Source: Pseudomonas sp. MWU16-30317
GTDB taxonomy: Bacteria; Pseudomonadota; Gammaproteobacteria; Pseudomonadales; Pseudomonadaceae
Assembly: GCF_020515695.1 (NCBI RefSeq)
Contig: NZ_JAIWJA010000002.1
Coordinates: 434,001-498,000, forward strand
Direction of reading: 5' to 3'
Length of the DNA stretch: 64,000 bases
Part shown: in pieces, positions 54,740 through 63,331 of the stretch
How the letters are laid out: each line of letters begins with the position of its first letter
Numbering within the stretch: the first letter of the stretch is position 1
The notes under the pieces: model-generated
What the model saw: the letters and a program-made list of their open reading frames with translations, nothing else
Told to the model about the DNA's origin: nothing
Databases searched by the model: none
Made by a program: the position numbers and the translations under genes

Positions 54740-54792
54740 GCGGCTATCAGTTCTGCCGAAATAGCGGGGTTACGGTGAGTTGAAGTGATTTG

Positions 54793-54818
54793 AACCCCAG
54801 CGCAGTGCTGGGGTTTTT
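54793..54818 (+). terminator. Rho-independent terminator after the alpha/beta hydrolase
   Basis: AACCCCAGC and GCTGGGGTT flank a short loop and are followed by TTTTG, 54 bp after the stop codon. Confidence 0.85.
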
Positions 54819-54967
54819 GTGATCATTCGACGGCGATGTAGCCAGCGGTCCACCCCCATGCTTGGCTGATCATCTGCGGAAATGATTTGGGCCACTCGCC
54901 AGTATGTTTCGGTCCCCCAGCCTGACCTACTCTACCCGGCACTCTGGTCACTGGAAGGGAATTGCTC

Positions 54968-55846
54968 ATGTGGAAACACGCCATACCACGGCTGCTCGTC
55001 TGTATTGCTTTGCTCGGCACCGCCGTCGTGAGTCTGGCAGCGCCACCGCTGCAACTGGACGTCTATAACCCAGGCGCGACGGCAGCCTTCCCCGTGAGTT
55101 CGGTGCTGGTCAGCGGCGAGAGGGACGCCATCCTCATCGATGCGCAGTTCGCCAAGCCCCAGGCTGAGCAATTGGTCGCGAAGATCCGCCACAGCGGCAA
55201 GAACCTCTCCACCATCTACATCAGCCATGGCGATCCGGATTACTACTTCGGCCTGGAGGCGCTCACAGGGGCCTTCCCCCAGGCCAAGGTCGTCGCCAGT
55301 GCGCCGACTGTCGCCCATATCAAGGCTACCATGGCCGCCAAACTGGCGTATTGGGGGCCGCAGATGGGCGATGGCGCACCCGACAAAGTGATCGTCCCTG
55401 AGTTGATGCAGGGTAGTGCGCTCACCCTGGAAGGCCATGAACTGCAGGTCATTGGCCTGGATGGGCCGCAACCGGAGCGCAGCTTCGTATGGATCCCTTC
55501 GATAAAAGCCGTGGTGGGTGGGGTGGTGCTGTCAAACAACATCCACGTGTGGATGGCCGACACCCAAAGTGCGGCTTCCCATCAGGATTGGCTGGCGACC
55601 TTGGCCCGGATCGAAAGCCTCGAACCGGTCACGGTCGTCCCTGGCCACTTCCTGCCTGGCAAGCTCGATTCCCGCGACGCTGCCGAGTTTACAGCGGGCT
55701 ACATCAAGGCCTTCGACGCCCAGGCCGCTCAGGTTAAAGACGCGGCAGAGCTGATCGTGGCGATGAAGGCCCTGTATCCCGATCTGGCCGAGGAATCGTC
55801 ACTCGAGATCAGCGCCAAGGTGGCCAAGGGTGAAATGCAGTGGTGA
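54968..55846 (+). CDS. Exported MBL-fold protein with altered metal motif
   Basis: The 292-aa product has a signal peptide (cleavage near SLA-AP, residue 27) and a metallo-beta-lactamase-like fold. The metal motif is unusual: SHGDPDYYFG replaces the standard HxHxDH, so the second His is Asp and the last His is Tyr. VVPGHFLPG with a conserved His remains. The ATG at 54968 follows GGAAGGGA. Metal binding may be altered or reduced; a hydrolase role should not be assumed. Confidence 0.75.
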   Translation: MWKHAIPRLLVCIALLGTAVVSLAAPPLQLDVYNPGATAAFPVSSVLVSGERDAILIDAQFAKPQAEQLVAKIRHSGKNLSTIYISHGDPDYYFGLEALTGAFPQAKVVASAPTVAHIKATMAAKLAYWGPQMGDGAPDKVIVPELMQGSALTLEGHELQVIGLDGPQPERSFVWIPSIKAVVGGVVLSNNIHVWMADTQSAASHQDWLATLARIESLEPVTVVPGHFLPGKLDSRDAAEFTAGYIKAFDAQAAQVKDAAELIVAMKALYPDLAEESSLEISAKVAKGEMQW

Positions 55847-55993
55847 GTTGACGCCACCCGATACCGTCCGTGGAAGCGACTGGCAGCCCAAAGCGCTTAC
55901 CTCCCATCGATTGCCATTGAATGATCAAGCCATTCTCAGGTCGATTCCTCCTGCAAGCGATGAATCCTCGACTCTCTTTAAAGGAATGACCAG

Positions 55994-58534
55994 ATGGCGA
56001 ATTCATTCAATGTCAAAGACTTCGGCGCCGTGGGCGACGGGCACAGTGACGACACCCTGGCGTTGCAAGCTGCGATCGACGCCGCATCGGCCGCAGGGGG
56101 CGGAACGGTGGTGATCCCCAGCGGCACCTATATCGTCAGCGCCCAGGCCTCCGGCAACGCGCTGATACTCAAGGACAACGTTCTGCTCGAAGGCGACACC
56201 ACTGATCGGCCGACGCTGAAACTGGCAAACGGTTCCAGCGCTGATATCGACGGCATCCTGCGCGCTGATGGTAATGCGGTCGGCGTCAGCAGTCTGGTTA
56301 TCGACGGCAACCGCGCGCATACCACGGGCGTGGTCAGCGATTTATCGCTGGGCGACGGCGCGCAACTGACGCTGAATTACGTCCAGGCCACCAACGCGTC
56401 CGGCTACGGCCTCGATCTACGCGCTGAGGGCGGTCAGGTCCAGTCCGACAAGGCCTACGTGGATTACAACGGGCAGGGTGGCGTGATCACGGCGGGGCTG
56501 GTCGGCAGTGCGCTCGATGACCTGATCGTCACGGACAACGATGGCAACGGTCTCACCACTCAAGGTGCGGTGAGGGTGCAGGACATCACCAGCACCAGTA
56601 ATCAGGGCTATGGCGTCGCCGTTGTGGGTGACGCTGATGGCCATGCGGCGCAGTTGATCAGTGGATCGATCACCAGCAACCGCACCAGTGGAGTATTGAT
56701 CGACAAGGCCAGCGACGCGGTGGTCGATCACCTGTCCATCTCGTACAACCGCCTGTTGGCCATCGAGGTACGCGATTCCCAGGGTACCCAGATCAGCACC
56801 AATCATATCGATGGCAGCTACCTGGACGCCAACCACTCCTACGTGCTTGTGCAAGACAGCACCGGCACCGAAGTGCGTGGCAACGTGATTGGCGCAACGG
56901 GCTATTATGACGGCGCGAGGTCCACCTACGGCGTCGAGGAGCGCGGCCAGAGCAACGACAACCGTATTGGTGACAACTTCATCGGCAACGCCACCGAGGG
57001 CGACGTCAAGGTGGTCGGCGCCACGACCGCAGTGTTCGATAACACCGACGCGTTGACCACCTACGGCTCCACGGGTGACGACGTGATCTCCGAATATGCC
57101 CGGGCTTACAACACTGTGTTGTATGGCGGTGCTGGTGACGACGTGATAATGGGTGGGGACCTCGACAATGAGTTGATCGGCGGTGCCGGCGTGGACCAGC
57201 TCGTGGGTGCGCAGCGCCACGATACCTTCCGATTCACCCAGCTGACCGACAGCTATCGCACTGCAAGCGCGAGCTTTGCCGATACCATCAGCACGTTCGA
57301 TGTCAGCAAGGACAGCATCGATGTCACCAGCCTGGGGCTTAGCGGCCTGGGCAATGGCCACAACGGCACGTTGGACCTGACCTACAACGCCGACAAGGAC
57401 CTCACCTACCTCAAGAACTATGACGCCGACGCTCAAGGCCAGCGCTTCGAGCTGATCCTCAAAGGCGACTACCGCACCAGCCTGACCGCGGATAATTTCC
57501 TCCCGCTCACCAACGGCACGTCCGGCGACGACAGCCTGCAAGGCACCACTCACGGCCGTGACACTCTGGTAGGCGGCGATGGCCGCGACGTGCTTTCGGG
57601 CCGCGGCGACGATGATCGCCTGGACGGCGGTGGCGGTGCCGATCGGCTGATCGGCGGTCAGGGCGCGGATACCTTCGTCTATAACCACCTGACCGACAGC
57701 CAGGTCGATGCCGCCGGGAAGGATCAGGGCCGCGACCTGATCGTCGACTTCAATAGCGCCGAGCATGACCAGATCGATGTCTCGGCCTTGGGGTTCACCG
57801 GTTTCGGCGATGGGTACGGCACCACACTGAGCCTGACCTACGACAGCGCCAACGACATCACTCGCCTCAGCTCAAAAGAGCTGGACAGCGCCGGCAATCG
57901 TTTCCAGATCGCCCTGAACGGCGACCATGTGCTTGACCTGGGCGCCAACGCTGTCGAGTTCGCCCGGGCTGACAGCCCGCAAGAAACCAGCACCTATCCG
58001 GGGCAGATCTTGACCACCGGCACGGCGGCGAGCGACAGGCTCATCGGCTCGGCAGACGCGGACCGTCTCTATGGGCTGGACGGTGACGATGTGCTGCAGG
58101 GGGGCGCCAATAGCGACTTCCTGCTCGGTGGCCATGGCGCAGACAAACTTACCGGCGGCAGCGGTAGTGATTACTTCGTGTTCCAGAGCGTCGAGGACAG
58201 CTACCGCACCGCTGACCAGAGCCATACCGACCTGATCACCGATTTCAATCAGGGCTACGACAGCCTCTCCGTCAGCGCACTGGGCTACACCGATATCGGC
58301 GATGGCTTCAACGGCACCTTGAAGATCGACTACAACGCCGCCCTTGACCGCACCTATGTCCGCGACCTGCAGGGCGACGACCAGGGGCGGTTTTTCCAGA
58401 TCGCCCTGAGCGGCGATCAGACCCAGAACCTGCGGTACAACAACATGGGCTTCGCGGATCGCGATGTGTCGGCGGATGTCGCGCCGATCGAGGTGGTGGG
58501 TGTGGCTACTCATGCCGATCATGCTGTTGGGTGA
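55994..58534 (+). CDS. AlgE-type secreted epimerase homologue with RTX modules
   Basis: The 846-aa protein has a pectate-lyase-like beta-helix A-module (1-365, starting FNVKDFGAVGDGHSDDTLAL) and three R-modules with calcium-binding RTX nonapeptides (GGAGDDVI, GGDGRDVL, GLDGDDVL). The architecture is that of AlgE mannuronan C-5-epimerases, which turn mannuronate to guluronate in alginate. Of the AlgE4 catalytic residues, Tyr149 and Asp152 are kept as Tyr138 and Asp141, but the His154 position is Arg143 and the Arg195 position is Gly184. There is no N-terminal signal, as expected for type I secretion. Activity on alginate is doubtful. Confidence 0.8.
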   Translation: MANSFNVKDFGAVGDGHSDDTLALQAAIDAASAAGGGTVVIPSGTYIVSAQASGNALILKDNVLLEGDTTDRPTLKLANGSSADIDGILRADGNAVGVSSLVIDGNRAHTTGVVSDLSLGDGAQLTLNYVQATNASGYGLDLRAEGGQVQSDKAYVDYNGQGGVITAGLVGSALDDLIVTDNDGNGLTTQGAVRVQDITSTSNQGYGVAVVGDADGHAAQLISGSITSNRTSGVLIDKASDAVVDHLSISYNRLLAIEVRDSQGTQISTNHIDGSYLDANHSYVLVQDSTGTEVRGNVIGATGYYDGARSTYGVEERGQSNDNRIGDNFIGNATEGDVKVVGATTAVFDNTDALTTYGSTGDDVISEYARAYNTVLYGGAGDDVIMGGDLDNELIGGAGVDQLVGAQRHDTFRFTQLTDSYRTASASFADTISTFDVSKDSIDVTSLGLSGLGNGHNGTLDLTYNADKDLTYLKNYDADAQGQRFELILKGDYRTSLTADNFLPLTNGTSGDDSLQGTTHGRDTLVGGDGRDVLSGRGDDDRLDGGGGADRLIGGQGADTFVYNHLTDSQVDAAGKDQGRDLIVDFNSAEHDQIDVSALGFTGFGDGYGTTLSLTYDSANDITRLSSKELDSAGNRFQIALNGDHVLDLGANAVEFARADSPQETSTYPGQILTTGTAASDRLIGSADADRLYGLDGDDVLQGGANSDFLLGGHGADKLTGGSGSDYFVFQSVEDSYRTADQSHTDLITDFNQGYDSLSVSALGYTDIGDGFNGTLKIDYNAALDRTYVRDLQGDDQGRFFQIALSGDQTQNLRYNNMGFADRDVSADVAPIEVVGVATHADHAVG

Positions 58535-58543
58535 TCAAGGCGC

Positions 58544-58571
58544 AACCCCGCTGACTCAATGATGCGGGGTT
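58544..58571 (+). terminator. Hairpin after the epimerase homologue
   Basis: AACCCCGC and GCGGGGTT enclose a 12-bp loop just past the stop codon. The tail is only weakly T-rich, so termination efficiency is uncertain. Confidence 0.4.
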
Positions 58572-58691
58572 CACTGGTCACGACTGCACACTTTCTCGGC
58601 ATTACCACCCTTTAATCCCCTCAAGCTTTCCCACCCCCGGCCGTTAAATGTACAGGACCCGATACATTCATATAGAGAATGGACAAATCTC

Positions 58692-60275
58692 ATGACGGCC
58701 ATCACATCTGCCAGCCTGCCCCTGACGACCAGCCTCTCCGCCATCACGCCGATCACCAGTGCGCCGGCGGCCACGACCCTGATCTCCACCACGGCGAACA
58801 CAGCCACGGATTCACCCGCGGCGGTGGTATCCCTGGGCAACGCCATCACCACGGCAGTGGACCTGTACTCCTCCCGGGGCACGCTAGCTGATGCGCCGCC
58901 CGCTCTGATGTGGGAAAACACCACACAGAACAAGGTCACCAGCACCATTGCCGGCAACCTGAACTCGCAGGACGCATCGACGCGCTTCAAGGGCCTCGGC
59001 GCGGCACTGTTGACGCAGTTCGCCAACAGCGGCAGCGGTTTTTCGCAGTCGGTGCTGCAGCCGACCGGTAATGCCACGCCTTCTGCTTCGGCGCTGACCG
59101 CCCTGCAGTCCAACCTGCATGCCAATGCCGAAAACGCCGTGAGCCTGACCATCAAGACCGCCAGCGGCGCCACGGTGACGCTGAGCCTGAGCAGCAGCGA
59201 CACGGGCCTGGGGGCGCAGGTCAGCGTGACGGGTGGCAAGCTCAACGACAGTGAACTGGCGGCCGTGAGCAAGCTGGCAGATGGGTTTCAGAGCGCCATC
59301 GACGGCCTGGGGGCCAAGCCGCCCAAGCTGAATCTGGACGGGCTGACCCAGTTCGACAAGAGTGCGCTGACCTCCGTGGACTTCACGGCCAAGCTGGCGG
59401 GCGGTGATATCCAGACGCTGAGTTTTTCGGCCGACGCCAATAAACGCAGCGTCAGCATGACCGGTGTGGTGGGCGATCTCAACTTGAGCGTCGACACCCG
59501 CAACACCGCGATTCTGGGCAACGCCGCGCAGCAAGCCAAGGCGTTGCAGACCTACCTGACGAAGTTCGATTCAGCCCGTGCCCGCGGTCACGGCGACGAA
59601 GAGTTGATGAGCATGTTCAAGGACGCGTTCACCACCTTCAATACCAATGTCGGTAGCGCGGCGGCTACCACGAGCGGGGCGGTGTTGAGCGATACCGACC
59701 ATGCGATGTTGACCGGCCTTGCGGATTTCAGCGCGTCGATCAGCCAGCACGCGCAGTCGGTCAACCCGATGCGCACCAACGAGGTGGACACTTTCGCCTA
59801 CACCGTGTCGCAGTCGACCCAGGCCAAGGGCGCGCAGGCCAATCGCAGCATCGATCAGCAGCAGCAGTCGCAGCTCAGTGCCAGCTATCACCAGGCTCTA
59901 TACCCGGGCACCAGCTTGAACCTGACCCTGGACAAAGACTCGCAGAACTACACCTATTTCAAGATTGCCGACAGCGCCAGCAGCTCGTCGAGCATCGCCT
60001 ACAGCAAGAACGCAATCATTTCGGCGGCACTGTCGCAGTCGTCCACGCAGTCCAAGACCGCGCTTACCTATGTGCTCGGGCAGCTGCAGTCGACCGTCAC
60101 CACACCCAAGCAGGTGGCGCAGGCGAGCAGTGTCAAGGACTTGCTGGAGGATGCCCTCAAGCAGGACAAAGCCTCGGGCTTTGGTGGCAGTGGCAATGGC
60201 CCGGCATACAAGGCGGCCATCAACGGCATTCACGAGCGCGTGCTGGGTGCGTTGGACATCGCTACGTCAAATTGA
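58692..60275 (+). CDS. Unrecognised Ser/Thr/Ala-rich protein, 527 aa
   Basis: No family is recognised. The protein is rich in Ser, Thr, Ala and Gln, lacks Cys, and has no membrane helix or signal peptide, a composition reminiscent of flagellin, hook or type I/III-secreted proteins. Visible segments are VSLTIKTASGATVTLSLSSS, a repeated pattern of small residues, and a Gln-rich NRSIDQQQQSQLSASYHQAL. It follows the epimerase homologue by 157 bp in the same direction and converges on the next gene. Secretion is a guess from composition. Confidence 0.7.
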   Translation: MTAITSASLPLTTSLSAITPITSAPAATTLISTTANTATDSPAAVVSLGNAITTAVDLYSSRGTLADAPPALMWENTTQNKVTSTIAGNLNSQDASTRFKGLGAALLTQFANSGSGFSQSVLQPTGNATPSASALTALQSNLHANAENAVSLTIKTASGATVTLSLSSSDTGLGAQVSVTGGKLNDSELAAVSKLADGFQSAIDGLGAKPPKLNLDGLTQFDKSALTSVDFTAKLAGGDIQTLSFSADANKRSVSMTGVVGDLNLSVDTRNTAILGNAAQQAKALQTYLTKFDSARARGHGDEELMSMFKDAFTTFNTNVGSAAATTSGAVLSDTDHAMLTGLADFSASISQHAQSVNPMRTNEVDTFAYTVSQSTQAKGAQANRSIDQQQQSQLSASYHQALYPGTSLNLTLDKDSQNYTYFKIADSASSSSSIAYSKNAIISAALSQSSTQSKTALTYVLGQLQSTVTTPKQVAQASSVKDLLEDALKQDKASGFGGSGNGPAYKAAINGIHERVLGALDIATSN

Positions 60276-60284
60276 CAGCGTATG

Positions 60285-60310
60285 CGCCGGGGCACAGGGC
60301 CCCGGTGCGG
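60285..60310. terminator. GC-rich hairpin between converging genes
   Basis: CCGGGGC and GCCCCGG flank a 5-bp loop between the 527-aa gene and the converging gene at 60315. No T-run follows on either strand, so termination is uncertain. Confidence 0.35.
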
Positions 60311-60314
60311 CGTG

Positions 60315-61019
60315 TCAAGCCAGGGTGCAGCCGGCGAACGCGGTCTGTTCCTGAATCGCGGTGGCAATGCTCTTGCGCGTGGCCACATGCTCGACGCCAT
60401 GGCTGTCGGTAAACACCGCAGGCACCAGCACTTCTTTCTCTTCTTCGTCCATTTCGATGCTGAAACCCAGCAGCGCGAACGCTTCGCCATCCTGGCTGAG
60501 ATTGGCTGCCGGGCGCCCGACGCGGATCGGGAACGGCAGGCTGACCTCACCGTTGCTGAGGGTGAAGACTTCCATCTCTTTTTTCGGGCGCGAGGCCTTG
60601 GCCTTGCCGCCGGGCTCTTTCATGGCCAGGTGGGTGTGGTTGAGCACCTTCAGGGCCAGACCGTAGATGATGTTCTCGAACGCCGGGTCGTTACGGAAAT
60701 TGTGCAGGATCTGCGAAATCGAGAAACGGCTGCTCAGGTCTTCCAGGGCCGTGGCGTTGGCTTGCTCGATGTCCTTGATCTGCTTGAGTTCGCCCATCAG
60801 CTCATGGGCGCGATCGTCGTCGGTATCGTCCATCGCCTTGCGGATGGCGGCCCGCAGTTCACGGATCTTCTCGCTTTCGCCACTGGTATTGAAGGCATCG
60901 AGCACCATCTCGCTGATGTTCTTGGCCTGTGGCAGATGCTCGGAGCGATTGATCGCGTGTTCGTATTCGTCTTTGGGCGCCAGGGCGTGTGCAGCGGTCT
61001 CGGTGTTCGTGCTTTGCAT
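60315..61019 (-). CDS. Unrecognised acidic protein, 234 aa
   Basis: The protein begins MQSTNTETAAHALAPKDEYE, has a helical, charged N-terminal half (residues 35-125, probably coiled) and a compact C-terminal part (KKEMEVFTLSNGEVSLPFPI to AIQEQTAFAGCTLA). No signal peptide or membrane helix is seen. The ATG at 61019 is used; the longer frame to 61181 has no support. Codon usage is that of the genome. No function can be assigned. Confidence 0.65.
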   Translation of the reverse strand: MQSTNTETAAHALAPKDEYEHAINRSEHLPQAKNISEMVLDAFNTSGESEKIRELRAAIRKAMDDTDDDRAHELMGELKQIKDIEQANATALEDLSSRFSISQILHNFRNDPAFENIIYGLALKVLNHTHLAMKEPGGKAKASRPKKEMEVFTLSNGEVSLPFPIRVGRPAANLSQDGEAFALLGFSIEMDEEEKEVLVPAVFTDSHGVEHVATRKSIATAIQEQTAFAGCTLA

Positions 61020-61237
61020 TGTCGATCCATGTATCGGGTGAAGGGCGTGCAAGGTCGCGATGCCGGGTCGCGACGGTGCCGGGCAGGCATTAAATTCGCT
61101 TCTGGCCAGGAGTGCAATGGTGGCGGTGGTCGCAGTGCACTGGCCGAGACCAGTGGGCACCGCCCATCCATTGCGCTGCACTTTGTGCCGCCTTTGCCAC
61201 TCACAACTTCATGAACCCATGATCGAGTGAGGATTGT

Positions 61238-61642
61238 ATGGCTACGCACAAGCAAGAACATCGCCCGGTAGACGACGTATCCCAGGACCTCAACGAGGTA
61301 CCACCCGAAGGCATCGAGCCGGACCTGACCCCCGCGCCGGGCACTCAGCGCGGGATTCCCGACGCCGAGCCGGCCCGTACTCAGCACGAGGCTCCAGCCT
61401 CGGCTTCAAGCCCGGCGCCTGGCTTTAGCCAAAGCCAAGGCCAAGGCGAGAGTCAGAGCCAGAGCCCCGGCCAGACCCAAAGCCAGACGCAGAAAGATCT
61501 AGGTTTTGACCCGGACTCGCCGGATGTCGCCGATCCCCAGGTCGATCCGGTCGGGCCCGCGCAGATTCCTGATGATGCCCCCGGCATGCAAGTGAAGAAG
61601 CGCGTCAATGACGACGAATATCCGCCTTATAACAAGCCGTAA
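61238..61642 (+). CDS. Low-complexity Pro/Ser/Gln-rich protein, 134 aa
   Basis: The protein is hydrophilic and disordered, with an SQ-repeat stretch (residues ~68-88: SQSQGQGESQSQSPGQTQSQ) and a conserved-looking C-terminus DPVGPAQIPDDAPGMQVKKR ending in PPYNKP. No function is recognised. The start is preceded by GAGGATTGT. It is divergent from the gene at 60315. Confidence 0.6.
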   Translation: MATHKQEHRPVDDVSQDLNEVPPEGIEPDLTPAPGTQRGIPDAEPARTQHEAPASASSPAPGFSQSQGQGESQSQSPGQTQSQTQKDLGFDPDSPDVADPQVDPVGPAQIPDDAPGMQVKKRVNDDEYPPYNKP

Positions 61643-61856
61643 GCGGCCGTCATTGTTACAAGATCAAGTCCCGACGACCCTTGTTTGTGTCTTGGCGATA
61701 ACCGGTATATGCCACGCAGCCCACGAAAACCGCTGCCTGGCGCCGCGAGCCGCAGCCCAGACGCCTGGCGATGCCGGCCCAGGGCTGTACACGGACGCAG
61801 CCTGTTCTACACTCAGGCTGAAAACAACAAGAGTCCCAACCATAAGGGAAATCGTC

Positions 61857-62069
61857 ATGATCGATTACAAGACCGAAAACCGTTGCTTGCTGTCCACCAT
61901 CGCATCCGGGGAGATGCAGATCACTGGCAGGACTTCTCAGACTGTCACCGCGCTTATCCTGGCGGGTTTTCTGGCGGACCAGAAGACCTGCGAACCTGAT
62001 GGCATGATGATGCATCGCGTCAGCCTGACGCCGGCAGGGCACCGATTACTGGAGGGTTTGTGGTACTGA
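61857..62069 (+). CDS. Small protein with winged-helix-like pattern, 70 aa
   Basis: The protein reads MIDYKTENRCLLSTIASGEM, then TSQTVTALILAGFLADQ and VSLTPAGHRLLEGLWY. The pattern helix, helix, short wing, LTPAGHRLL is reminiscent of small winged-helix proteins (MarR-like LTxxGxxLL). The ATG at 61857 follows ATAAGGGA, so the start is well supported; the upstream 83 codons of the open frame are not. Function unknown. Confidence 0.6.
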   Translation: MIDYKTENRCLLSTIASGEMQITGRTSQTVTALILAGFLADQKTCEPDGMMMHRVSLTPAGHRLLEGLWY

Positions 62070-62099
62070 AGCGTTTGATGATTTTGCGCTGACTGTACC

Positions 62100-62188
62100 G
62101 GCCTCTTCGCGGGCAAGCCTTGCTCCCACGGTGTTTACTGCTTCATCTTCATTCACCAGTGGTAGCAAGGCTTGCTCGCGAAGAGGCC
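62100..62188. repeat. REP inverted pair (BIME)
   Basis: GGCCTCTTCGCGGGCAAGCC with TTGCTCCCAC is mirrored by AGCAAGGCTTGCTCGCGAAG with AGGCC. It lies upstream of the flavin reductase gene and matches the copies at 14318 and 39162. Confidence 0.85.
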
Positions 62189-62245
62189 CAAAACATCACC
62201 TCGTTGACTGCGGTTATACTCGTGTTTTTTCTCCGCAGGCTGCCC

Positions 62246-62863
62246 ATGACCGACCCCCATCGCCTTCCCGTTCCCCTCGCCAAAGCCTATCGATTGCTCA
62301 ACCATGGCCCGACCGTACTGGTCAGCGCTGCCCATGACGGCGCGCGCAATATCATGGCGGCCGCCTGGTCGGTGCCCATCGATTTCGACCCGCCCAAGGT
62401 CGCGGTGGTGCTCGACAAGTCGACCTGGACCCGCAAGCTGCTGGAAGCCTCGGGCACCTTTGTGCTGCAGGTACCGGTGGTGACCCAGGCCAATCTGGTC
62501 GAAACCGTCGGCTCGGTGTCCGGCCTGGCGCTGGATGATGCCGGCGATGGTGACAAGTTCGAGCGCTACGGTCTGCAGACATTTGCCGGCGCGGTGATCG
62601 ATGCGCCGTTGCTGGAAGGCTGCGTGGCCTGGCTCGAATGCCGACTGATCCCTGAGCCGCACAATCAGGAGACCTACGACCTGTTCCTCGGCGAAGTCGT
62701 TGCCGCCCATGCCGACTCGCGGGTGTTCAAGGAGGGCCACTGGGACTTTACCGGCCACGATGAGCTGCGCACCCTGCACCATATCGCCGGTGGGCATTTC
62801 CTGGTGATTGGCGAGGCGGTGCAGGGCAGTGAGCAGCCGCCGTTGCCTCCCAGCGGAGCCTGA
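62246..62863 (+). CDS. Flavin reductase-like domain protein
   Basis: The 205-aa product belongs to the FMN-binding split-barrel flavin reductase family: LLNHGPTVLVSAAHDGARNI, MAAAWSVPIDFDPPKVAVVL, WTRKLLEASGTFVLQVPVV and GGHFLVIGEAV. Members bind FMN and reduce flavin or act as small oxidoreductases. The ATG at 62246 follows CGCAGGC; the longer frame begins inside the REP. No partner monooxygenase is adjacent. Confidence 0.88.
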   Translation: MTDPHRLPVPLAKAYRLLNHGPTVLVSAAHDGARNIMAAAWSVPIDFDPPKVAVVLDKSTWTRKLLEASGTFVLQVPVVTQANLVETVGSVSGLALDDAGDGDKFERYGLQTFAGAVIDAPLLEGCVAWLECRLIPEPHNQETYDLFLGEVVAAHADSRVFKEGHWDFTGHDELRTLHHIAGGHFLVIGEAVQGSEQPPLPPSGA

Positions 62864-62982
62864 ACGGGCCGGACGGTACAGAGAATTTTGTAACCAAGGC
62901 TGTCCAATACCGCATGTTGGAGGCCTCAGCGCTATGCTCCGCAACGTCAAACGGAATTAATCATCACTACAGGGCGCTTTTC

Positions 62983-63174
62983 ATGTCTACCTATTCTTTC
63001 TTCGATCGCGAGGTTGTAGAGCGCGCGGCAAAAAAAATGATGGAACACAAAAATGGCGCGAGTGCGCCGGGTTTGTCCCTCGAGCTTAAAGTCGCTATTG
63101 GCTGGAAGGAAAAAACAGAGGAACAAATTCAGGCAGCATTCCGCGAAGCGGTGCTAAAGCTGCGTCGTGGCTGA
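62983..63174 (+). CDS. Small conserved-looking protein, 63 aa
   Basis: The protein is hydrophilic and helical (MSTYSFFDREVVERAAKKMM, GWKEKTEEQIQAAFREAVLK). No family is recognised. It overlaps the following frame at 63167 by 8 bp, so the pair look like an operon. The ATG at 62983 lacks a strong ribosome site. The sequence is AT-richer than average, which suggests acquired DNA. Confidence 0.6.
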   Translation: MSTYSFFDREVVERAAKKMMEHKNGASAPGLSLELKVAIGWKEKTEEQIQAAFREAVLKLRRG

Positions 63175-63310
63175 TTCGGTACCGGATTCCTCGAACGGCG
63201 AGGGCGATTACAATTTCATCTACACCAAGTTGGTGGACAACGAGAACGACGTTATCGGTGTCGTCGCCTATTCAGTTTCAGCTGGCAGCGAGATCACCGA
63301 AGCAGGCTGA
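63167..63310 (+). pseudogene. Short frame, probable 5' remnant of a larger gene
   Basis: A GTG at 63167, overlapping the preceding gene by 8 bp, opens a 47-codon frame: VADSVPDSSNGEGDYNFIYT, then KLVDNENDVIGVVAYSVSAG and SEITEAG before TGA. The first 36 residues look like a globular N-terminus (DYNFIYTKLVDNENDVIGVV) that stops abruptly, and the final residues look unrelated. I infer a truncated gene whose remainder was lost near the hutH junction, but a genuine 47-aa protein is possible. Confidence 0.4.
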
Positions 63311-63331
63311 TCTCTCATCCCCGCTCGATAT

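Noticed and set aside
57100..58200. Tandem DNA repeats resembling an array
   Set aside because: These are codon-level repeats of the RTX nonapeptides inside the epimerase homologue, not a CRISPR or satellite.
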